DNA of 37,157 bases from Micrococcaceae bacterium (GCA_025465475.1 JAODMR010000026.1:1-37157), one strand, 5' to 3'; numbered from the stretch's first letter, positions 27,472 to 35,944 are shown. A program made the numbers and translations. The notes: generated by a model not told the origin, from the sequence alone.

Positions 27472-28352
27472 GCGTTTTGAAAGAGCAATCGGTCGGGTCT
27501 GGCCTGCACAGTCGTGCCGGTCGCATGCTGCGACGGTCCCCCTGGTGGATCGCCTTTGCGTTCCTGGCAGTCTCGGCACTTCTATGGGTGTACCCCTTCA
27601 TCTGGATGGTCGCAGCCTCGCTCAAGGATTCGATGGAGATATTCTCCTCGGGGCTGAACCTGATGCCAAAGGTTTTCGCCTGGGAGAACTATGTTCGGGC
27701 CTGGGAAGATGCGGGATTCGGCCGCTACATGCTCAACACCATCCTCATCACCGTCTGGACCGTGATTATCGTCGTGGTGCGCTGTGCCCTGGCCGGCTAC
27801 GTTCTGGGCCGCTACAAGTTCCCCGGCTCGAGAATTGTGATGGGCATCCTTGTTGCCACACTGTTCATTCCGACCGGTTACACCATCATTCCCATCGTCA
27901 AGCTCTCGCTGGACCTTGGCCTTCTCAACTCCCTGACCGGCATGGTGCTGGCGCTGAGCGGTGCTGCCAACGTCTCAGCCATCCTGATCTACGCCGGCTA
28001 CTTCCGGCAATTGCCCAAGGAATTGGAGGAAGCATCGATTGTGGACGGCGCCGGGTTCTTCCGGACGTTCTTCACCGTCATGCTGCCGCTAACCATGCCC
28101 GTTACCGCGACCGTGGCTCTGTTGACCTTTCTCGGCACCTGGAATTCCTTCTTCCTGCCGCTGGTCTTCTCCTTCAGCCGGCCCGAACTGCGCACCCTCA
28201 GCGTCGGAATGCAAGCCTTCGTAGGTGAAAACGCCGTCGACTGGTCCGGGATGGCCGCAGCGGGCGTCATCTCCATCATTCCCGTCGTCGCGCTCTTCAT
28301 CTTCCTGCAGAAATTCTTCGTCGAAGGAATAGCCGGAGCCGTCAAGTCCTGA
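27468..28352 (+). CDS. Sugar ABC transporter permease (MalG type)
   Basis: The 294-aa second CUT1 permease starts inside the stop of the first (ATGA overlap). It has an N-terminal helix at about 25-45 (WWIAFAFLAVSALLWVYPF), five more helices and the EAA loop ELEEASIVDGAGFFRTFFTVMLPL. It forms the heterodimeric channel with the upstream permease. No ATPase gene is linked, so a shared MsmK/MalK-type ATPase encoded elsewhere is expected. Confidence 0.93.
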   Translation: MSVLKEQSVGSGLHSRAGRMLRRSPWWIAFAFLAVSALLWVYPFIWMVAASLKDSMEIFSSGLNLMPKVFAWENYVRAWEDAGFGRYMLNTILITVWTVIIVVVRCALAGYVLGRYKFPGSRIVMGILVATLFIPTGYTIIPIVKLSLDLGLLNSLTGMVLALSGAANVSAILIYAGYFRQLPKELEEASIVDGAGFFRTFFTVMLPLTMPVTATVALLTFLGTWNSFFLPLVFSFSRPELRTLSVGMQAFVGENAVDWSGMAAAGVISIIPVVALFIFLQKFFVEGIAGAVKS

Positions 28353-28395
28353 TCACCGCCACGCACACGAACCAAAACTCAACGAGGAGACAACC

Positions 28396-29829
28396 ATGAT
28401 CGAACTCAACCGTCGCGCGTTCCTGGGAGCAGGCGGCGCCGTGGCAGCAGCAGCTTTCCTTGCAGCCTGCAAACCCCAAAGCTCCGGTGCCCCGGCAGGA
28501 ACGCCCGACATTCGGTGGTGGGACCACTACAGCGCGCTGCAAAAGTTCCACGACACCTGGGCGGCGGATCAATCAAAGAAGCTGGGCGCGAATATCACCC
28601 ACACCTACAACGACGCGTCCAAATCCGCCCAAGCCCTGCAGCTGGCCAATCAGAGCAAGCAGCTGCCCGATATCTACTCCAATACCCTGGGCCTTCCCCT
28701 ATCGGCCCTGGTTCAGGAGAAATGGCTTTCCGAGATCACCATGCCGCAGGAGTCCCAGGACCGGCTGCCCAAGGGTTCATTCACCGAGGGAGTGACCAAC
28801 CTCGACGGCAAGCTCTATGGCCTGCCGCTGTTCAGCTTCCGCCAATACAGCACCGCCACCTGGTTCAACAAGGACATCGCGGCCAAGGCGGGCATCGACG
28901 CCGGCAGCCCGCCGTTGACCTATGACGAGTTCCGTGCGGCCTGCAAGAAAGTCAAGGACCTCAACGGGGGATTCGCTGCCATGACCCTCGCCCTGGGCGA
29001 CCCGGGACGTATGCGGGACCAGATGGACGACATGGCGCAAGCCGGTGGGTTCGCCGGCTACCAGGGGCTGAAGTTCGCCACTGGTGAGTACGCGTACCAC
29101 GACGACGCCTACGTCAACGGCATCGAATTCTGGAAGGAACTGAACGACTCGGGCTACATACTCCCCGGCAGCTCCAACTTCACCGTCGCCAATGCCCGGA
29201 CCAGGTGGGCCTCCGGCGCTGCGGCGTTCTTCCCGGACGGGCCTTGGTGCGCCGGCGGCGTGCGGAATGTCGCGGCAAACTTCGTGCCCATGCTGGAAAA
29301 CGGGCCACTGCTGAAGGCAGAAAAGGGCTCGGAGGTCACCGTCTATCGCGGTGCACCCGGTGCGCAGTTCTTCGTAGCCGGCAACTCCAAGGACCCCGCC
29401 CTGGCCAGCAAGCTCCTTGAATCATTCACGACGCCCGAGTACCAAAAGGGCCTGGCCGCCGGGATGGACCAGCCACCCATCGACCTGGACGTCGTGGACA
29501 AGGCTGATGTTATCGACCCTTACAAGAAGGTGGTTTCCTACTTCAAGAAGACCGTTTACCGGGCGCCTCAGGCAGTGGTCCGCAATCCCGAAATTTCCGT
29601 GGCGCAATCCTTGTCCAAGCCAGTCTCCCCGCTCCTGGGAGACATTATTCAAGGCTATCTGGGCGGCGACATCACCGATTTGAAGGGGGCACTGAAGACC
29701 CTCAGCGACAACTTCAGCGCGGACCGGGAGCAGGCTATCAAGGGAGCCACCGCCAAGGGCGCCAAAGTATCACTCGACGACTACGCCTTCCCTGACTGGA
29801 AGCCGGGAACCGATTACGTCTACGCCTAA
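28396..29829 (+). CDS. Sugar-binding lipoprotein of the ABC transporter, Tat-type signal
   Basis: The 477-aa extracellular solute-binding protein (family 1) starts with LNRRAFLGAGG, a twin-arginine pattern (R6, R7), and a lipobox LAAC with Cys25. It is therefore probably exported folded by Tat and lipidated. The body has the family features FNKDIAAKAGIDAGSPPLTYDEF and FPDGPWCAGGVRNV, and ends with WKPGTDYVYA. GAGGAG lies 8 nt before the ATG. It is the last gene of the locus, which is unusual because the binding protein more often comes first. A strong hairpin follows. Confidence 0.93.
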   Translation: MIELNRRAFLGAGGAVAAAAFLAACKPQSSGAPAGTPDIRWWDHYSALQKFHDTWAADQSKKLGANITHTYNDASKSAQALQLANQSKQLPDIYSNTLGLPLSALVQEKWLSEITMPQESQDRLPKGSFTEGVTNLDGKLYGLPLFSFRQYSTATWFNKDIAAKAGIDAGSPPLTYDEFRAACKKVKDLNGGFAAMTLALGDPGRMRDQMDDMAQAGGFAGYQGLKFATGEYAYHDDAYVNGIEFWKELNDSGYILPGSSNFTVANARTRWASGAAAFFPDGPWCAGGVRNVAANFVPMLENGPLLKAEKGSEVTVYRGAPGAQFFVAGNSKDPALASKLLESFTTPEYQKGLAAGMDQPPIDLDVVDKADVIDPYKKVVSYFKKTVYRAPQAVVRNPEISVAQSLSKPVSPLLGDIIQGYLGGDITDLKGALKTLSDNFSADREQAIKGATAKGAKVSLDDYAFPDWKPGTDYVYA

Positions 29830-29847
29830 CGGCACCAGGAGCCGTTC

Positions 29848-29892
29848 CGTGATCGGGCCCGCCTGCGTTGCCGGCAGACGGGCCCCATCACG
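29848..29892 (+). terminator. Terminator of the sugar transport locus
   Basis: A 19-bp stem (29848-29866 with 29874-29892, two mismatches) and a 7-nt loop begin 19 nt after the binding-protein stop. The arms run CGTGATCGGGCCCG... and ...ACGGGCCCCATCACG. There is no T-tract. Confidence 0.75.
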
Positions 29893-29969
29893 ACGTCGGA
29901 CGCGCCCGACCGCAGGGCCTTCTTCCAGTTCCAGCGCCCGCACCCGGCGGGGACAACCATGGAAATTGC

Positions 29970-30401
29970 CTACGGCTGGATGATCGACTCGATGGGCCGG
30001 GGTGAAGTGATCGGATCGGCGTGACGGTGCAGCACTTTCCACTGTCCGTCCTCCACGCGGAAGATCGTTGTTACCCGCAGAGGTATGGCCGACACGTCGT
30101 CCGATCCCGCTACCTTGGCCCGGGCCCGCTCTATCTCGACAATATAGGCCAGATCCGTTCCGGTGTATCCGGAAATCCGCTCGAAGGTGATGGGCTCTCC
30201 CTCCCGAAGCTGGGAGGCCGCCCCGTCCATGGTTTGCTCCACAGCACTCCGACCCCTGGCGGGTGGACCCAGCGGGTTGGCCAAGGAGACGTCGTCACGC
30301 GTTGAGAACAGCGTCTTTTGTATTTCAGGGTCTCCCCGAACGAACGCCTCCAGCGCACGATGGTACTGCTCGACCACAGGTTCAAGATCGGGTCCGGGCA
30401 T
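29970..30401 (-). CDS. NTF2-fold (SnoaL/DUF4440-like) protein
   Basis: The 143-aa protein has the cone-shaped NTF2-like fold pattern: an N-terminal helix (VVEQYHRALEAFVRGD), a small loop with SLANPLGPPARGRSAVEQTM and a sheet ending in PLRVTTIFRVEDGQWKVLHRHADPI. Members act as small enzymes or ligand-binding proteins; no function can be assigned. GGGAGGAACCA directly precedes the ATG at 30401. It follows the MFS gene on the same strand after 140 bp and may be co-transcribed with it. Confidence 0.85.
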   Translation of the reverse strand: MPGPDLEPVVEQYHRALEAFVRGDPEIQKTLFSTRDDVSLANPLGPPARGRSAVEQTMDGAASQLREGEPITFERISGYTGTDLAYIVEIERARAKVAGSDDVSAIPLRVTTIFRVEDGQWKVLHRHADPITSPRPIESIIQP

Positions 30402-30541
30402 TGGTTCCTCCCACCTCGTGATGCAGCGCCCGCCCGCCGCACTACCCCTGATATGCGGTCATCGTGGCACCGTTCGGGGAGGCTGTCCAGACTCCGCGAT
30501 GCCGCTACCGGTTACCGGCTGCCCGCTACCTCAGGTTCATT

Positions 30542-31807
30542 TCAGCGGCGCACCGGTCTCAGACGCAGCAGGAGGACGGTGGCGGCGGCGACTACGACGG
30601 CCGCAACAGCACTGACGCCAGGGTAGTTGATCAGGCCCATCACCGGCCCTGAGGCGGCGCTGCCGACCGCTCCGGCCAGCGACATGGTCGCGTCGGAGAA
30701 ACCCTGTGCGGGTACGCGCTGGGAAGGCGTCAGCGCAGAGACCAGTAGAGTGGAACCGGCGACGGTGGCTGCGGACCAGCCGAGTCCGAGCAGGATCAGT
30801 CCGGTGGTGACCGCGGGCATGTGTTGCGGCAGCAGTCCCGTCAAAACCATCGCGCCGAGCAGGGTGCCCATGCCGACGAGCATGATGCGAGCGGCTCCCA
30901 GCCGGTCAGTAAGCCAGCCCATCAGCGGGGAGAGGGCGTACATTCCGGCAATGTGCAGGGAGATGGTGAAACCGATCAGGGCGATGGTATCCGGCTGGCC
31001 CGCCCCCATTCCCGCCTGGTGCTGCATGTGAAGCGGCGTCATGGACATCACCGCCACCATGACCGCGTGGGCGGCGGCAACGGCGATCACCGCAGCGCGG
31101 GCGGTGGGATGCTCCCGGACGATCCGCCACCCGGCCCGCCAGGAACCGGATCGCCCTCCGCCTGCCTGCGGTGCATCGCCCTCGAGGGCACGCCGGGTCA
31201 GCAACGGATCGGGGCGCAGGAACTGCAGGACGATCACCGCGCCAACAACCATCCCGGCGGCGGAGATCACGAACGGACCCGCCTGGGCCGGTAATCCAAG
31301 CCAGCCGGCCAGCACAGCCCCCGGGCCAACCATGTTCGGCCCCGCCACCGCACCGACGGTGATCGCCCACACCACAAAGGACAGGTCACGCCCCCTACGG
31401 GCCGGCTCGGCCAGGTCCGTCACGGCGAACCGCGCCTGCAGATTCACTGCCGACGCCAGGCCGACCAGGAAGGCCCCGGCCAGCAGCAGCACGAACAACC
31501 CGGTGACCACGGCAGCGATCATTGCCGCCGTACCGGCAATGGCTGCCGTAAGACCGGTGGCCAGGGCGACGCGTCGCCCCCGCGCCACGGCCAGTTGGGA
31601 CAGCGGGATGGCGCTCACGGCCGTTCCCAAGGTCAAGGCCGTGTTGACTGAACCGGCCCACGCCTCGGATCCGGAGAGGTCAACAGCAAGTATCGAGCCC
31701 AGGGCCAACGTAGACCCACTGCCCAGCCCGGAAAAGACCTGCGCTATCGATAAGGTACGAACCACCCGCGATTGCACAGTTCGGGGGCCGGACACGGCGG
31801 TGTTCAT
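30542..31807 (-). CDS. MFS transporter, probably a drug/metabolite exporter
   Basis: The 421-aa protein has about 12 hydrophobic segments in two halves, split by a hydrophilic loop near 215-235 (RRALEGDAPQAGGGRSGSWR). The loop-2/3 region LSQLAVARGRRVALATG resembles the MFS motif A, and GWLTDRLGAARIM is its second-half copy. The substrate is unknown. AAGGAG lies 11 nt before the ATG at 31807. The 274 bp upstream hold no gene, only a short hairpin at 32004-32020. Confidence 0.88.
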   Translation of the reverse strand: MNTAVSGPRTVQSRVVRTLSIAQVFSGLGSGSTLALGSILAVDLSGSEAWAGSVNTALTLGTAVSAIPLSQLAVARGRRVALATGLTAAIAGTAAMIAAVVTGLFVLLLAGAFLVGLASAVNLQARFAVTDLAEPARRGRDLSFVVWAITVGAVAGPNMVGPGAVLAGWLGLPAQAGPFVISAAGMVVGAVIVLQFLRPDPLLTRRALEGDAPQAGGGRSGSWRAGWRIVREHPTARAAVIAVAAAHAVMVAVMSMTPLHMQHQAGMGAGQPDTIALIGFTISLHIAGMYALSPLMGWLTDRLGAARIMLVGMGTLLGAMVLTGLLPQHMPAVTTGLILLGLGWSAATVAGSTLLVSALTPSQRVPAQGFSDATMSLAGAVGSAASGPVMGLINYPGVSAVAAVVVAAATVLLLRLRPVRR

Positions 31808-32003
31808 CGGCTTGATGGCTCCTTATTCGCGCGGGGTTCTGCCTCAGGGTACCGCCGCCGGGCACGCGCTCGCGCACGAACAGGACGTGGTCACGAGGCT
31901 CCCTGCAGACGAGCAGGAGGTTTGCCGCTATCCCTTGTGCTGGTTCTGTTGAACACTCCCCCAACCCTCGCCGCAGCCCGGCAGGAATGGTTTCACAGGG
32001 GCA

Positions 32004-32020
32004 GCGGCTCGGGGAGCCGC
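32004..32020 (-). terminator. Short hairpin after the two-helix membrane protein gene
   Basis: GCGGCTC (32004-32010) and GAGCCGC (32014-32020) form a 7-bp stem with a GGG loop, 63 nt beyond the stop of the gene at 32083-32562. It is a weak terminator candidate with no T-tract. Confidence 0.35.
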
Positions 32021-32082
32021 CGGGATGTGGAGCGCCGGGACGTGGAGGGAGACCCGCCGCACAATTCACGCGCTGGCCCTAC

Positions 32083-32562
32083 TTAAGGGGCGTTCTCGCT
32101 GTGCACAATTTCGTCGACAAACGGGATCTTGGTGACGTACTGCTGGTAGAGCTTCACCGCTTCAGCGACTGGGAGCTGGCCGAACTGCAGGGAGGTCTGC
32201 AGGGCTTCCAGCTCTGCGCTGCAGGTCTCGGCCGCGCTTACCCTCGTCGCCATGTCCCGGGAATTGCTGAGGTTGGTGGCGATCGCCGCCAGGAGCGAAA
32301 AGATCAGCGCTGCCAGGCATAGGATCCGCCAAACCACCGAGTCGTCCGGGAGACCCAGTCGGCCTTGGACCGACGAGGCGAACGGCTCCCCGCCAACCGC
32401 CGGACCGGCCGTCAGCAGCGCGGCGAGAGCGCTGCCTACGACGCTGAGGTTGGCCAGTCGATTTCGCCGCGGCCTGGCGCGCAGCAGGTAGACGCTGATT
32501 GAATCCCTTCGGGCCTGAACACGTTCCGACAGATCCCGCCGGAGCTCGGAGTCCTCATCCAT
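32083..32562 (-). CDS. Hypothetical two-helix membrane protein
   Basis: The 159-aa protein has a charged N-terminal helix (DEDSELRRDLSERVQARRDS), two hydrophobic helices (about 38-57 and 82-97) and a C-terminal predicted helical region (about 98-150). The helix pair followed by a cytoplasmic helical tail resembles SLATT-type proteins, but I cannot confirm the family. CAGGAGCGGAAT precedes the ATG at 32562, which supports translation. It stands alone between the MFS and DHFR-family genes on the same strand. Confidence 0.65.
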   Translation of the reverse strand: MDEDSELRRDLSERVQARRDSISVYLLRARPRRNRLANLSVVGSALAALLTAGPAVGGEPFASSVQGRLGLPDDSVVWRILCLAALIFSLLAAIATNLSNSRDMATRVSAAETCSAELEALQTSLQFGQLPVAEAVKLYQQYVTKIPFVDEIVHSENAP

Positions 32563-32706
32563 ATTCCGCTCCTGTCGCTGCAGAGACCTAGATCATATGC
32601 CCAGCAGCCCTTCGTGTGGCCACCATTCGGTCAACGACCCTGGGAAGGCGCCGACACCTCAAAGATACTGGGCCGGTACCCCTGTGCCGATGCGACCACA
32701 TGACGC

Positions 32707-33273
32707 TCATGATGTGCTGTCGCTGTGGGTCGCGTAGACGCCAAGGGTGGCCGGCCCGACGGGTTCGGCGGATATGAGGTTCAGCTGCACCCCCTCGGGA
32801 AAAAGTGGCCGGCCGGCTCCGAGCGCCACCGGGAAGGTCAACAACCGGTACTCGTCGACGACGTCGGCGGCCTGTAGCTGTGCGACTATCGAAGTGCTTC
32901 CAATCACCACGACGTCACGCGTCCCCACCGTACTCCGGCTCCACGGTTCCAGCGGATCCGACATTGATTGCGAGTTGGCCCACGCCCCGGCATCAATTCT
33001 GGAGTGGGTGACAACAACCTTGGTGGCAGCGTTCATCCTTCTGGAAAAGGGGTCATCGCGTCGGGGCCACAGCGTGCTGAAGTGTTCCCACGTCCTGCGG
33101 CCGAAAAGAAGAATCCCGTGCTCCAGAATCGGACCGAGCCGGAACTTATCGCCGGCAACGCCCTGCGGACCGTAGTGCATGGCCCACCCGCCATAGGGGG
33201 TCCCACCGGTTCCGTCAGGATCCTCCACCACTCCATCAAGGGTGATGAATTGGACAACGATCAAGCGCCCCAT
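32707..33273 (-). CDS. Dihydrofolate-reductase-family protein (RibD C-terminal type)
   Basis: The 188-aa protein has the same fold as the one at 22894: MGRLIVVQFITLDGVVEDP at the start, GILLFGRRTWEHFSTLWP, and RDVVVIGSTSIVAQLQAADVVDEYRLLTFPVALGAGRPLFP near the end. The start at 33273 is chosen because GGGAGGAGC lies 7 nt upstream; a longer frame reaches 33306. It is 61 bp downstream of the ECF sigma factor gene on the same strand and may be in its operon. It probably acts as an NADPH reductase of unknown substrate. Confidence 0.88.
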   Translation of the reverse strand: MGRLIVVQFITLDGVVEDPDGTGGTPYGGWAMHYGPQGVAGDKFRLGPILEHGILLFGRRTWEHFSTLWPRRDDPFSRRMNAATKVVVTHSRIDAGAWANSQSMSDPLEPWSRSTVGTRDVVVIGSTSIVAQLQAADVVDEYRLLTFPVALGAGRPLFPEGVQLNLISAEPVGPATLGVYATHSDSTS

Positions 33274-33334
33274 GATGTTTGCTCCTCCCTGAGATGAATG
33301 CTTCACCAGGTTGTACGGGCCAGAGCACAGAAAC

Positions 33335-34279
33335 TCATCGGTTCATGGCGAACTCACCCTCGAAGAGGGCGAACAATGACGCGTTCTGGTACACCAACAC
33401 ATGTCCGATGGCAGCATCGCCGACACCGCCGCCGTCGAACAGTTGCAGGGTATGCGGTTCCACGGCCTGCGGAGTCACCCGGTAAAGCAGAATGCCGTGC
33501 TGTCCATTAGCGGAGATCTGGCGGGTATGCCAGCCTGTCCCCCGCCAGGAGAACAGGTGCTTCATAAAGGCGCGGTACGGTTCCCTTCCGCGCGTCCAGT
33601 TCGGCACCGGCGGCATCTCGAAGACGACGTCCTCGGCCACGAGCGACGCCAGGGTATCCACATCGGCCCGCTCGATCGCAAGCGCGTACCGCTCTACCAC
33701 CTCCGGCGACAATGGCCGGCACCGGGGGGATCCCTTGCGGATACCGTTCCGGGCACGCTGCAACGCGGAGTTGACGGCTGGCACACTCATCTCCAGGACG
33801 GCGGCCGTTTCCACTGCGCTGAAGTCCAGTACGTCCCGAAGCACCAGCACCCCGCGCTGCCGTGGCGGCAGACCCTGCAGCATCGCCGTCACCGCAAGCC
33901 TGACGTCATGTGCCTGCTCAGCCGACCTCTCGACGTCGGAGGATGTGCACCACCCGGTTGGAGCCGGCATCAACCATGGGACGTCGAGGGCGGGCACAAG
34001 GGGTGCGCCGACCTCCAGGCCGGGGTCCTGCAAATCGCGGGGCAGCGGCCGGCGCGGGAACTCCCGCAGCCTGTCGACGCAGACGTTCCGCGCAATGCGA
34101 AAGCACCAGGTGGCCAAGGAGGCACGCTCCGGATCGAAGGAGTCCCGTGCCCGCCAGGCACGTTCCAACACGTCCTGCACGGCGTCCTCAGCGTCGAAGG
34201 GCGATCCGAGCATTTGGTAGCAGAAGGCGATCAGTGCGCGACGCAACCCCGCCAACTCAACTGCAATATCCGAAGCCAC
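33335..34279 (-). CDS. ECF-type sigma-70 factor with C-terminal SnoaL-like domain
   Basis: The 314-aa protein has region 2 (about 9-75: FCYQMLGSPFDAEDAVQDVLERAWRARDSF, then WCFRIARNVCVDRLRE), a variable linker and region 4 (about 128-180: LPPRQRGVLVLRDVLDFSAVETAAVLEMSVPAVNSALQRAR). An NTF2/SnoaL-like domain follows (about 190-314). Fused domains of this type replace an anti-sigma factor in SigJ/ECF41-like groups and modulate activity. The GTG start at 34279 has TAGCAT 6 nt upstream and no Shine-Dalgarno, suggesting a leaderless mRNA. An AHSA1 gene lies upstream and a DHFR-family gene downstream on the same strand; both are possible targets or partners. Confidence 0.9.
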   Translation of the reverse strand: MASDIAVELAGLRRALIAFCYQMLGSPFDAEDAVQDVLERAWRARDSFDPERASLATWCFRIARNVCVDRLREFPRRPLPRDLQDPGLEVGAPLVPALDVPWLMPAPTGWCTSSDVERSAEQAHDVRLAVTAMLQGLPPRQRGVLVLRDVLDFSAVETAAVLEMSVPAVNSALQRARNGIRKGSPRCRPLSPEVVERYALAIERADVDTLASLVAEDVVFEMPPVPNWTRGREPYRAFMKHLFSWRGTGWHTRQISANGQHGILLYRVTPQAVEPHTLQLFDGGGVGDAAIGHVLVYQNASLFALFEGEFAMNR

Positions 34280-34285
34280 GACGCC

Positions 34286-34291
34286 ATGCTA
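34286..34291 (-). promoter_or_regulatory. TAGCAT -10 box of the ECF sigma factor gene
   Basis: On the minus strand TAGCAT-GGCGTC-GTG matches the leaderless arrangement in front of the LigD-type gene (TAGCGT-GGCGCC-ATG). Confidence 0.5.
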
Positions 34292-34418
34292 GGGGTAATT
34301 TACTGGCCGCAGCCAGATCAGGGCGGCAGCTCATTCCCCCTCATGGCCTTCTGAAACGCGAAATGGGCTGGGAAGCAGCAATGCAGAAGCAGCGGCCGTT
34401 GGCCTCGATGCCTTCTCC

Positions 34419-34871
34419 CTACTGAAGGCTCCCGCCGACAGCACGGAGTTTTTCGAAAGATTCCGTCCAGCCATCGCGGTGCAGACTGAGACGCTCATCG
34501 GTCAGGAACGGCTTTTGGGTGAGCATCAAGCGGGTGCCACCTCCGGACGCCTGCAGCGAAAGGTCGACGACGGTCTCGCGGTCGTCGGGGCCGGGTTCAT
34601 CCCACCTGAAGGTATAGACGAGTCGACTGGGACGATTCACCTGCAGGAATTCGCCCGAGAGGTGGAAGGGCTCCCCCTCCGGCGGTGCCATGAGAAAGCG
34701 GTAGCGGCCACCGACAGCCAGGTCGACGTCGACCTGCGGAAGAAAGAAGCCGAGGGGCCCCCACCACTTCACCAGCTCGCCTGGTTCGGTGAGCAGTTGG
34801 AAGACGACGTCGGGGGAAACGGCAACCAAACATTCCAGGTTGAGGACCAGCCCGACTTGTTCCTTGTCCAC
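34419..34871 (-). CDS. SRPBCC/AHSA1-domain protein
   Basis: The 150-aa protein has the helix-grip fold of the AHSA1 (Hsp90 ATPase activator homologue-like) group: AVSPDVVFQLLTEPGELVKWWGPLGF, the VDVDLAVGGRYRFLMAPPEG hairpin, TFRWDEPGPDDRETVVDLSL and the closing helix DGWTESFEKLR. It probably binds a hydrophobic ligand. I chose GTG 34871 because the domain begins about 10 residues later and the length is then typical; the frame is open to 35036, but the extra residues are Pro-rich and overlap the divergent gene at 34968. The start remains uncertain. Genes of this type are often next to ECF sigma factors, as here. Confidence 0.82.
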   Translation of the reverse strand: MDKEQVGLVLNLECLVAVSPDVVFQLLTEPGELVKWWGPLGFFLPQVDVDLAVGGRYRFLMAPPEGEPFHLSGEFLQVNRPSRLVYTFRWDEPGPDDRETVVDLSLQASGGGTRLMLTQKPFLTDERLSLHRDGWTESFEKLRAVGGSLQ

Positions 34872-34967
34872 CCTCTTACTCTGGCACTGGACCGGCCGCG
34901 GTGGAAGCGCCGGCGATGGAGGGCCGATAGGCTCGTCAGAGGCAGGACCGAGCGGGGAGGGAAAGCA

Positions 34968-35372
34968 ATGCATGCTTTGGAAGCCCAACGAATGCTGCTG
35001 GCCCGTATCCATACCGACTTCATGTCCATCAGCCACCCCGCGTCAGGTGCGACCAGAATCCTCGAAACCGGCCTTTCCAGACGGGCCGTGCTGATTCTCA
35101 GAACGGGGCCCCACGTGGTCTGGCTGCAGATCAACGGCACTGACTACCTGTTGCGTATCGGAAATCAGCTCAGCGGTGGGGCCTATCCGGATATGGACGC
35201 GGGTACGACGAGCGATGCGCCTCGCGTCCAGACCGACCTTATTGTCAGCGCCTTCACCTGGTTGCAGGCAAACGGCGGGGCTCCGGAAGGGAGTCCCCGG
35301 CTGATGCCAGCGGAGTCCTTCGTGGCCGGCCGTGAATCGGCACAAGTCACGGTGCCGGGGAGGAAGTCCTGA
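34968..35372 (+). CDS. Hypothetical protein
   Basis: The 134-aa product has no family that I recognise. It starts with a helical segment (LEAQRMLLARIHTDF), followed by alternating hydrophobic strands (RAVLILRTGPHVVWLQI, DYLLRIGNQLSGGAYP) and a polar C-terminus. A GGGGAGGG Shine-Dalgarno lies 6 nt before the ATG at 34968, and TAGGCT (34928-34933) is a candidate -10. The frame is open much farther upstream, but that part is antisense to the AHSA1 gene. It is divergent from AHSA1. Confidence 0.5.
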   Translation: MHALEAQRMLLARIHTDFMSISHPASGATRILETGLSRRAVLILRTGPHVVWLQINGTDYLLRIGNQLSGGAYPDMDAGTTSDAPRVQTDLIVSAFTWLQANGGAPEGSPRLMPAESFVAGRESAQVTVPGRKS

Positions 35373-35451
35373 TGTGGTTTGCCTTCTTTTGAAACGACAG
35401 ATGCCGCAGCTCTCCTGGACCAGCCGGCAGTGATGACGTTGGGCATGGACG

Positions 35452-35774
35452 TTAGGCGTGCAGCTGCAGTCGGGCAAAAAAGTCGGCGAGGATCAGCCGG
35501 GTGTCCACCTCCGTATAGGTCCTGCGGTTCGGCCGATCAGCTGCTTCCTCGTAGGTACTGGTGATGTCGTCCAGCCCGGTCACGATGAGGGGGGCACTGT
35601 CGCCCAGACACCACAAGGGCCAATTTTCACGAGATTCGGAACCTTGAGGCTGTTGAATCGATCCCACAACCACGCACCGACGCCCACGCGGAGCTCATCA
35701 TGCCACTCAGTCGTGTTGGGGTTGCCGTCCCACCAGGAAGCCGGCGTCAGGGTGGGACAGGTTGCGACGGTCAT
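35452..35774 (-). pseudogene. Possible small gene with one frameshift, unknown function
   Basis: The 572 bp between 35373 and 35944 hold no intact gene that I trust. On the minus strand two frames abut: the first starts at ATG 35774 (MTVATCPTLTPASWWDGN, then WLWDRFNSLKVPNLVK) and the second runs to 35452 (NWPLWCLGDSAPLIVTG, then RLILADFFARLQLHA). Adding one A to the run at 35624-35627 joins them into about 107 residues. The family is not recognised. No Shine-Dalgarno is evident. It is either a broken gene, an intact one with a sequencing error, or chance. Confidence 0.35.
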
Positions 35775-35944
35775 GGAACAGCCGGCGGACGGGCAGCAAC
35801 GCTACGCGGGACGGGCGGGGTGCAAATGGAACGCATATCCCTACCTTTCCCTCCACAGCCGCCAGATGGCACCGTCAGTTTCAATGGACGGAATGATGGC
35901 CCGCGGGGGTGTCGCGTGACCCGCGTGGCTCCTACACTCTGATC

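Noticed and set aside
34479-34967. Upstream extension of the hypothetical gene at 34968
   Set aside because: This part is antisense to the AHSA1 gene; the strong ribosome site is at 34968.
35458-35919. 153-codon plus-strand frame
   Set aside because: No ribosome site, polar low-complexity translation, and antisense to the more protein-like frames in 35452-35774.
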